A program made the translations under genes and the position numbers. The notes below the pieces were generated by a model. It saw only the letters and a list, made by a program, of their open reading frames with translations. It had not been told where the DNA came from and searched no databases. From UBA5499 sp002426275 (GTDB taxonomy: Bacteria > Bacillota > DTU084), in assembly GCA_937888735.1 (NCBI GenBank), contig CALASN010000149.1, forward strand, positions 1 through 27,247: 27,247 bases of DNA, written 5' to 3'. This document shows positions 21,838-27,247 of the stretch, piece by piece (the first letter of the stretch is position 1; each line of letters begins with the position of its first letter).

Positions 21838-22638
21838 TTATTTATCCATTCCTACCAGCTGGCGCAGCCGCTGGATGAGGCTCGGGTTTTCAAAGCTTTG
21901 AAACGGGACATCTTCCCCCTCAAGCCGCCTCGCGATATTTCGATAGGCCTGTCCAGCTTTGGAATTAGCGTCAAAGGCGATCGGTTCTCCTTTATTGGTA
22001 GAGATGATGATGGATTCATCGTCAGGTACGACGCCGACTAAATCGATGTGAAGAATGTCCAGCACATCCTCAATATCCATCATATCGCCACGCTTAACCA
22101 TATCCGGCCGCAGACGATTGAGAATCAATCGCGGTTCGCGCAGGCCTTCAGCTTCCAAAAGACCTATGATCCTGTCCGCATCCCTGACAGCCGAAACCTC
22201 AGGCGTGGTGACGATCAAAGCCAGCTCCGCTCCGGCGATGGCATTGCGAAATCCCTGTTCAATTCCGGCAGGACAATCGATCAGAACGTAATCAAATTCC
22301 TGACGCAGCTCTTCGCACAAATTTTTCATCTGCTCCGGCTTAATGGCATCCTTATCTCTAGTCTGGGCAGCCGGTAACAGGAAAAGAGATTCCACGCGCT
22401 TGTCCTTTATCAGAGCCTTGCGCACCGGCAGGTCGTCATTTTCCATGACATTAACGATATCGTACACGATTCGGTTTTCAAGCCCCATCACCACGTCCAG
22501 ATTGCGCAAACCAATATCCGCATCTAAAAGCACCACGCGTTTTCCCATAGCTGCTAAAGCTGCGCCAATATTGGCCACTGTGGTGGTTTTGCCAACCCCC
22601 CCCTTCCCAGAGGTAATGACGATCACCATTCCATCCAT
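21838..22638 (-). CDS. minD: Septum-site determining ATPase MinD
   Basis: This encodes 266 residues with a deviant Walker A (SGKGGVGKTTT), the MinD block DADIGLRNLDVVMGLENRIVYD and the C-terminal amphipathic membrane anchor (NPSLIQRLRQLVGMDK). ATP-bound MinD dimerises on the membrane and recruits MinC. The first ATG is chosen because AGGAGGG lies six bases upstream. It follows minC by 14 bp and precedes minE by 19 bp. Confidence 0.95.
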   Translation of the reverse strand: MDGMVIVITSGKGGVGKTTTVANIGAALAAMGKRVVLLDADIGLRNLDVVMGLENRIVYDIVNVMENDDLPVRKALIKDKRVESLFLLPAAQTRDKDAIKPEQMKNLCEELRQEFDYVLIDCPAGIEQGFRNAIAGAELALIVTTPEVSAVRDADRIIGLLEAEGLREPRLILNRLRPDMVKRGDMMDIEDVLDILHIDLVGVVPDDESIIISTNKGEPIAFDANSKAGQAYRNIARRLEGEDVPFQSFENPSLIQRLRQLVGMDK

Positions 22639-22652
22639 CTGCGTCCCTCCTG

Positions 22653-23285
22653 CTATCTCGCCATAATTTCGCTGCTGTAAGTTTCGATCACTACTGTTTT
22701 ATTCCTCATTCTGGCCACTTCCGGCACGCCGCTTTGGTGTACTTCATTGTCCGGCGAGCGAGCTATGAAATCCGCAATGCGAAGCTGCGTGGGCTGTAAG
22801 CGCAGCGCCAACACAGAGCTGGAGCTGTTTCCTTTTGCGCCCGCATGACAAACTCCCCGGCACGCTCCTAAAACGATGATATCTCCGCTGGCCACAACTT
22901 CGGCGCCGGGATTTACATCTCCTAAAATCACCACATTGCCGTCAAAGTTCACCCTTTGACCAGAGCGTAAAGTTCCTTTGACCAGCCGCGTGGTTTCCAC
23001 CGTCTCCTGGGACGCGCGGCGGACCGAACTCCTCTTTGCCTCTCCGCCGCCCACGTGCACTTCAAGTCCGGCGCCTTCCAGCTCCGAGACCAAACTGGAC
23101 AATTCCATCCAACTCAATTCGCGCTTGCCTAGCTGAATGGAGACCGAAGCGCCTGCGAAAAAAGCGCCGCTTTCCGACAGCTTGTCCCTCAAAGCTTCGA
23201 GAACCTGCACGAACTCTCCGTCTTCGGAGAGATAAACTGTGAGCCCATCTTTATTTCCTTTAATTGTCAGGGGTGCCTTGCCCAA
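22653..23285 (-). CDS. minC: Septum-site determining protein MinC
   Basis: This encodes 210 residues from TTG 23285, chosen because GGAGGG lies seven bases upstream and the protein then begins GKAPLTIKGNKDGLTVYL, the usual MinC start; longer frames add 28 residues without family support. The N-terminal FtsZ-inhibiting domain is followed by a linker (about residues 90-110) and the C-terminal beta-helix (VKGTLRSGQRVNFDGNVVIL, then GDVNPGAEVVASGDIIVLG and CRGVCHAGAKG) that binds MinD. It blocks FtsZ assembly away from mid-cell. The 167-bp gap after mrdA may contain a promoter (see 23308-23337). Confidence 0.92.
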   Translation of the reverse strand: MGKAPLTIKGNKDGLTVYLSEDGEFVQVLEALRDKLSESGAFFAGASVSIQLGKRELSWMELSSLVSELEGAGLEVHVGGGEAKRSSVRRASQETVETTRLVKGTLRSGQRVNFDGNVVILGDVNPGAEVVASGDIIVLGACRGVCHAGAKGNSSSSVLALRLQPTQLRIADFIARSPDNEVHQSGVPEVARMRNKTVVIETYSSEIMAR

Positions 23286-23307
23286 ATCTTTTTCCCTCCA
23301 TAGGTAG

Positions 23308-23337
23308 ATTACATCGCCATGCGCTTGAGGTGTCCAA
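23308..23337 (-). promoter_or_regulatory. Possible minC promoter
   Basis: On the minus strand TTGGAC (23337-23332) and TGTAAT (23313-23308) are 18 bp apart, in the only sizeable gap of the cluster. The -35 match is poor, so this is a candidate only. Confidence 0.25.
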
Positions 23338-23452
23338 GCTACCGCTCTTTCAATGTTGCGCCTGAGCAAATACGTATCGACCCCGTGGTGTTTTACCTGA
23401 ATTTATCATTCGTCAGAAAAGACTTTATTCCTTCTTGAGATGCGGAAAATCG

Positions 23453-25483
23453 TCAGTTTTGGTCTTCGGCCGGAACCTCTTTTCCCTGTTTCGTCTCTGC
23501 CGTCTGTCCAGAAGAAGGAGGAACTACAGCCTGTTGCTGCTTGGGCTGCTGCTTGGGCTCCTGCTTGGGCTGCGAGGAAACTATTTTTTTCTTCTCTTCA
23601 GCAGCGACGGATGCGGCGGCTGGCGTCTGCGCTTCCGCGTTGCTCTTCGACGGCTTTGCTTCTTCTTTTTTCGTTTCCTTCGTCTCCTGCTCCACGCCAA
23701 AATAGGCGGCCAGCACTTTGCGGGCCACAGGAGCGGCAAAACCGCCGCCTGCGCCGCCCTGCTCCAAGAAGACGATGATGGCGACTTCAGGATCATTCAG
23801 CGGCGCCAGACCTGCAAACCAGGCGTGATCATCGCCTTGAGAGTTTTGGGCGGTTCCCGTTTTACCGCCAACCTCAATGGGAAAATTGGCAAAAGCGCTG
23901 TGAGCTGTGCCGCCTATGCCGGTTACAGCGCCCATTCCCTCTCTTAACACGGCAAAAGTGTCGGTAGACGCTTGCAGCTGATTATTCACTACCGGCTCAA
24001 AACTCTTCAGCTCTTTTCCCTCGGGCGAGACGACCTTCTGCACCACATAGGGCCTGTAGACAGTGCCGCCATTTCCCACTGCGGAAACAACAGTCGCCAT
24101 TTGCAGCGGCGTTGTCTGCAGCGCCCCCTGGCCGATTGCCACGTCCATGGTTTCAGCTTCATACCAAACCTTATTGTCAGCTCGTTTGAAGTTTTCCCGT
24201 TTCCACTCCCTGTCCGGCACAAGTCCGGCCTTTTCTCCGGGAAGCTCAAAGCCTGTGGGCTTACCTAACCCGTACATCTTGGCATAACGGGCCAGCTCGT
24301 CGATGCCGACCCTCCGGCCAAGCTCGTAGAAAACGATGTTGCAGGAGTTTTTAATTCCCTCCACTAGGTTCTCTTCCCCATGACCGCCGACTTTCCAACA
24401 TTTTTTCCCATATCTGTCCTTGCCCGTACAATAGAATTTATCGTGTAACGTGACCTTGCCAAGTTCTAAGGCTGCCGTGGCCGTGACCAGTTTAAAAATG
24501 GAGCCCGGAGGCTCGGCCACTTGCAGAGCCCTGCTGGTGAAAGGATGATACGGATTCTGAAGCATCGCTTCCAATTCTTCGCTGGAGATGCCGCCCACAA
24601 AGGAATTGGGATCATAACCGGGCTTGCTGGCCATGGCCAAAACTTGACCGGTTTTCACGCTTAATACCACCACTGCCCCTGCCTTGGCATTGGGATACTT
24701 GCTTTTGGCCATGGCAGAGAGCTGGTCATCCAGAGCTTTTTCCGCGGCTTGCTGCGTCTTCTGATCGATGGTCAGCACCAGATCATTGCCAGGGATGGGG
24801 TCTGCGAAACCCAACAGACGAATCGGTCTGCCCGCCGCGTCCACTTCCACCTGCTCGCCGCCGTCCTGACCTTTCAGATATTTCTCATAGACGCGCTCCA
24901 AACCTGTTTTACCCACCACATCCGTCATCCGATAACCTTCGTTTTTCCACTCTTTCAATTCCCGCTCGCTGATCTTGCCTAAATAGCCAAACAAGTGACT
25001 GGCAAATTCTCCGTATTTATAGCTCCGCACCGGCATCTCTTCCACGATCACGCCCACGAGATCCAATCTTCGCTCTTCGATCTGGGTGATTACTTCCGCA
25101 GACGCGTCGCGCAGCAAGCGTACTGGCTCAAAGGGCCGGTCTGCGGATTTCTCCACTTCCCGGGCGATCTCCTCTTGCTTCATGCCGATGATGGCTCCCA
25201 AATCCCTGAAAACCTGATCCCGATTTGTCGTCAACGAAGTGGGCAGAATGGAGACTGTGAACGAGAGCCGGCTTGAGACCAAGGGCTTGCCATTGCGATC
25301 GTAGAAGATCCCTCTGGGGGCGGTAACCGGTATTCTGCGAATGCGGTTGCCTTCCGCCAAAGTCGCGTAATGATCGCCATTCATAATCTGCATATACCAA
25401 AGCCGCGCGCAAAGAATGAAAAAAATGCCCACGAGGACGTAGGCGAGTTTCTTCAGTCTTGATTCCAGTTCTTTGCTGGTCAT
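23453..25483 (-). CDS. mrdA: Class B penicillin-binding protein 2 (elongasome transpeptidase)
   Basis: This encodes 676 residues from ATG 25483, which has AAGGAA just upstream and lies after the mreD stop; an upstream TTG would overlap mreD. One N-terminal membrane helix (LAYVLVGIFFILCARLWYMQI) is followed by the PBP dimer domain (PRGIFYDRNGKPL) and the transpeptidase with Ser328-x-x-Lys331 (PPGSIFK), Ser380-Cys-Asn (NSCNIVF) and Lys541-Thr-Gly (VGGKTGTAQN). It cross-links side-wall peptidoglycan with RodA and MreBCD. The last 70 or so residues form a low-complexity tail rich in Lys, Gln, Pro and Ala, longer than usual, whose role is unknown. Confidence 0.94.
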   Translation of the reverse strand: MTSKELESRLKKLAYVLVGIFFILCARLWYMQIMNGDHYATLAEGNRIRRIPVTAPRGIFYDRNGKPLVSSRLSFTVSILPTSLTTNRDQVFRDLGAIIGMKQEEIAREVEKSADRPFEPVRLLRDASAEVITQIEERRLDLVGVIVEEMPVRSYKYGEFASHLFGYLGKISERELKEWKNEGYRMTDVVGKTGLERVYEKYLKGQDGGEQVEVDAAGRPIRLLGFADPIPGNDLVLTIDQKTQQAAEKALDDQLSAMAKSKYPNAKAGAVVVLSVKTGQVLAMASKPGYDPNSFVGGISSEELEAMLQNPYHPFTSRALQVAEPPGSIFKLVTATAALELGKVTLHDKFYCTGKDRYGKKCWKVGGHGEENLVEGIKNSCNIVFYELGRRVGIDELARYAKMYGLGKPTGFELPGEKAGLVPDREWKRENFKRADNKVWYEAETMDVAIGQGALQTTPLQMATVVSAVGNGGTVYRPYVVQKVVSPEGKELKSFEPVVNNQLQASTDTFAVLREGMGAVTGIGGTAHSAFANFPIEVGGKTGTAQNSQGDDHAWFAGLAPLNDPEVAIIVFLEQGGAGGGFAAPVARKVLAAYFGVEQETKETKKEEAKPSKSNAEAQTPAAASVAAEEKKKIVSSQPKQEPKQQPKQQQAVVPPSSGQTAETKQGKEVPAEDQN

Positions 25484-25488
25484 GTTCC

Positions 25489-25998
25489 TTACCCTCTTCT
25501 CCAAACTACGTATTCCGGCTCTTGGAAGAACAACTTCCTGGCCAGAGGCCAGATGATGAGAGTCAGCAGCATATTATAAACAGCTGTGGGCAGGATCACC
25601 AAATAGATGGCCTGCCACAGCGGCCAGGCCATGCCAAAGGAACTGCCCAAAAAAAGATAAAAAGCTTCTCCCGCAAGCGTACAGAAGCCAACGGCGCTCA
25701 CAGGGACCAGCCAGTGCTCGCGGAAAGCGCGTTTACCGATTTGTCCCCCCAGCCAGCCCACCAGCATGCCTGTAGACAAAGAGAGCCCCAAAAACCTGCC
25801 TTCCAGCAGATCCACAAGCAGCCCGCCCACAGCGCCCACTGCAAAGCCGGACGGCTGACCGCACAAAAGCCCCATCAGCACAATCCAGATCATCAGAAGA
25901 TCTGGCTTCACTCCCCAGATTGCCAGATAGTGAAAGGCTGTCGTCTGGAGCAGCAGACTCAATAAAATGCCGCTAGCCGCTATGATGGTTTTCTTCAT
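25489..25998 (-). CDS. mreD: Rod shape-determining membrane protein MreD
   Basis: This encodes 169 residues with about five hydrophobic helices (for example IIAASGILLSLLLQTTAFHYLA and PDLLMIWIVLMGLLCGQPSGF). It overlaps the mreC stop by 4 bp (ATGA) and ends a few bases before mrdA. Length and position between mreC and pbp2 define it, as MreD sequences are weakly conserved. It is an inner-membrane part of the elongasome. Confidence 0.88.
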   Translation of the reverse strand: MKKTIIAASGILLSLLLQTTAFHYLAIWGVKPDLLMIWIVLMGLLCGQPSGFAVGAVGGLLVDLLEGRFLGLSLSTGMLVGWLGGQIGKRAFREHWLVPVSAVGFCTLAGEAFYLFLGSSFGMAWPLWQAIYLVILPTAVYNMLLTLIIWPLARKLFFQEPEYVVWRRG

Positions 25999-26867
25999 TG
26001 TCGCTCTCCGCTCTGGCTTTCTTCATCGACAGGAGGAGTGTGAAAATTCTTCACCACAAATACTTCCTCCAGCTTGCTCAAGTCCACCGCCGGCCGCAGC
26101 AGGCCCTGAAACCCAAGACCATATTTACCCCGCTGCACTTGAGTAATGGCGCCCAAAGGCAACCCTTTAGGAAAAATTCCGCCCAAGCCGGAACTGATAA
26201 TCTGGTCTCCTTTTTTCAGTCTCACATCCGCTGTGAGTCCGCGCACAGTGCAATAACCCGGCTTATCCGCTTTCCCTTCCAGCAGCACCAGGTGCCGATT
26301 GGTGCGCACAATTCCCCCTATGGCCAGCCTGGCGTCGGAAAGCAACAACACATTGGCCGTGTTCTCTGTGGCGCTGCGCACTATGCCCACAACGCCGCCG
26401 GCTGTGATCACCGCCTGATCTTTCTTAATGCCCGAGCCGGCGCCTTTATCAATGGTGATGGTGCTCATCCAGTTCACAGGATTGCGCCCCACAACCTGAG
26501 CGGCCTCAAGCGTCATCTGGTTTTTATTCTTTTCCTGAAAGTTCAAAAGGGTGCGAAGCCGCTGATTTTCCAAACGATACTCGTCAAGCTGTCCGAGCTG
26601 CGCTTCCAGCTGCTGAATTCGCTTCTTATAAGCGCGATTCTCCCCGTCGAGCCTGCTCCAAAGCACAGTCTGACGCCAGACGCTTGCCAGGGCGGAGGAA
26701 GTCCGGTAAAAGAGCTTCGTCGCCGGAGCTAAGGCTTCTGTCACCGTCTCTTCCAGCTTGCTGACTTTTACCCGCTCATCGCCAGTGGCGTAAATGAGGC
26801 TCAACACACATATAAAGACAGCGATCAGAGCCAGCGCGCGGAAACGTTTTTCTATTCCCCGCTGCAC
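25995..26867 (-). CDS. mreC: Rod shape-determining protein MreC
   Basis: This encodes 290 residues with one N-terminal membrane helix (FRALALIAVFICVLSLIYATG), a coiled coil (about residues 70-110: NRAYKKRIQQLEAQLGQLDE and LENQRLRTLLNF) and the beta-barrel pair (NWMSTITIDKGAGSGIKKDQ, VGIVRS, LLSDARLAIGGIV, SSGLGGIFPKGLPLG). It sits outside the inner membrane and switches on PBP2. The start is a GTG behind GGGGAGGG. Confidence 0.93.
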   Translation of the reverse strand: MQRGIEKRFRALALIAVFICVLSLIYATGDERVKVSKLEETVTEALAPATKLFYRTSSALASVWRQTVLWSRLDGENRAYKKRIQQLEAQLGQLDEYRLENQRLRTLLNFQEKNKNQMTLEAAQVVGRNPVNWMSTITIDKGAGSGIKKDQAVITAGGVVGIVRSATENTANVLLLSDARLAIGGIVRTNRHLVLLEGKADKPGYCTVRGLTADVRLKKGDQIISSGLGGIFPKGLPLGAITQVQRGKYGLGFQGLLRPAVDLSKLEEVFVVKNFHTPPVDEESQSGERQ

Positions 26868-26902
26868 TTTTCAGCTTCCCTCCCCTCAAGACTTTCAGTT
26901 TC

Positions 26903-27247
26903 TTAATCCATCTTTCTGGAGGTGATTAAGACCCTCTTCATCACTTGAAAATTCTCTAAAGTGGCGCCTGTGCCCCTGGCCACGCAAGTCAAAGGATCTT
27001 CCGCCAAATAAACCGGCATCCCAGTCTCATTGCACAGCAATTTGGGCAAGCCGCGAAGCAGGGAGCCGCCGCCTGTGAGCAGAATTCCCCGGTCCATAAT
27101 ATCCGCCGCAAGCTCTGGCGGGGTCTTCTCCAGGGTGTTCCTCACAGCCTCAACTATATTGGCCACAGGCTCGGTGAGGGAAACGCGAATCTCTTTTTCG
27201 TTGATCTCGATGGTCTTGGGCAGACCGGTCACCAGATCCCGTCTCCT
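26903..27247 (-). CDS. mreB: Rod shape-determining actin homologue MreB (C-terminal part)
   Basis: The frame is open to the window edge, so only the last 114 codons are seen. The phosphate/adenosine region GILLTGGGSLLRGLPKLL and the end GMPVYLAEDPLTCVARGTGATLE are diagnostic of MreB/Mbl. The extra tail after GTGATLENFQ (VMKRVLITSRKMD) is typical. It leads the mreCD-mrdA-min-rodA cluster, 35 bp before mreC. Confidence 0.93.
   Translation of the reverse strand, partial: RRRDLVTGLPKTIEINEKEIRVSLTEPVANIVEAVRNTLEKTPPELAADIMDRGILLTGGGSLLRGLPKLLCNETGMPVYLAEDPLTCVARGTGATLENFQVMKRVLITSRKMD

Noticed and set aside
1..27247. CRISPR array, tRNA or rRNA genes
   Set aside because: No regularly spaced repeats and no tRNA- or rRNA-like sequence were seen on reading the window.

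Overview
The window looks like part of the chromosome of an anaerobic diderm Firmicute (Negativicutes or Limnochordia/Hydrogenisporia type). This is an inference from three things. There is a Firmicutes-style mreBCD-pbp2-minCDE-rodA cluster with GGAGG-type ribosome binding sites. There are genes for outer-membrane proteins: an SLH-domain, coiled-coil, porin-like protein and a PorV/UPF0164-like barrel. There is also an oxygen-sensitive nitrogenase-like enzyme system.

Region 1 (1-4196, minus strand) reads as one operon: a LacI-family regulator, a secreted clan GH-A glycoside hydrolase with a C-terminal sorting-like domain, a PorV-like outer-membrane barrel and an SLH porin-like protein cut by the window edge. 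Four near-identical 14-bp operator-like palindromes lie upstream of lacI (4216-4505). A secreted NlpC/P60 peptidase follows (4644-5252). About 690 bp then hold no intact gene and may contain a decayed one.

Region 2 (5945-17396, plus strand) is the centre of interest. A consensus promoter (TTGACA-17-TATAAT) is followed by a Cys/Met-rich leader peptide and an intrinsic terminator, an arrangement typical of ribosome-mediated attenuation. Then comes one tightly packed operon: metY1, a SSAT-like GNAT, nifD-like, nifK-like, a nifX-like gene, nifB-like, a 21-codon small ORF, metY2, an SsuABC-type ABC transporter (lipoprotein, permease, ATPase) and nifH-like. The nitrogenase-like proteins keep the P-cluster and [4Fe-4S] cysteines, but no nifEN or homocitrate synthase is present. 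The pairing with O-acetylhomoserine sulfhydrylases and a sulfonate-type importer points to sulfur salvage of the methylthio-alkane reductase (Mar) kind rather than N2 fixation. In the proposed flow, an organosulfur compound is imported, its C-S bond is reductively cleaved, and the released thiol is captured by MetY as methionine or homocysteine. Control would be by cysteine/methionine supply through the leader. The operon ends in two terminators, the second nearly a copy of the leader terminator.

Region 3 (17500-20084, minus strand) is a metal-efflux module: a CPC-motif P1B-type ATPase and a CsoR-family repressor, each with its own promoter carrying an ATACCC-N4-GGGTAT-like operator.

Region 4 (20289-27247, minus strand) is the cell-shape and division cluster mreB (partial), mreC, mreD, mrdA/pbp2, minC, minD, minE, rodA, closed by a strong terminator. 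Several gene starts given here are moved inward to codons supported by a ribosome binding site, including GTG and TTG codons.
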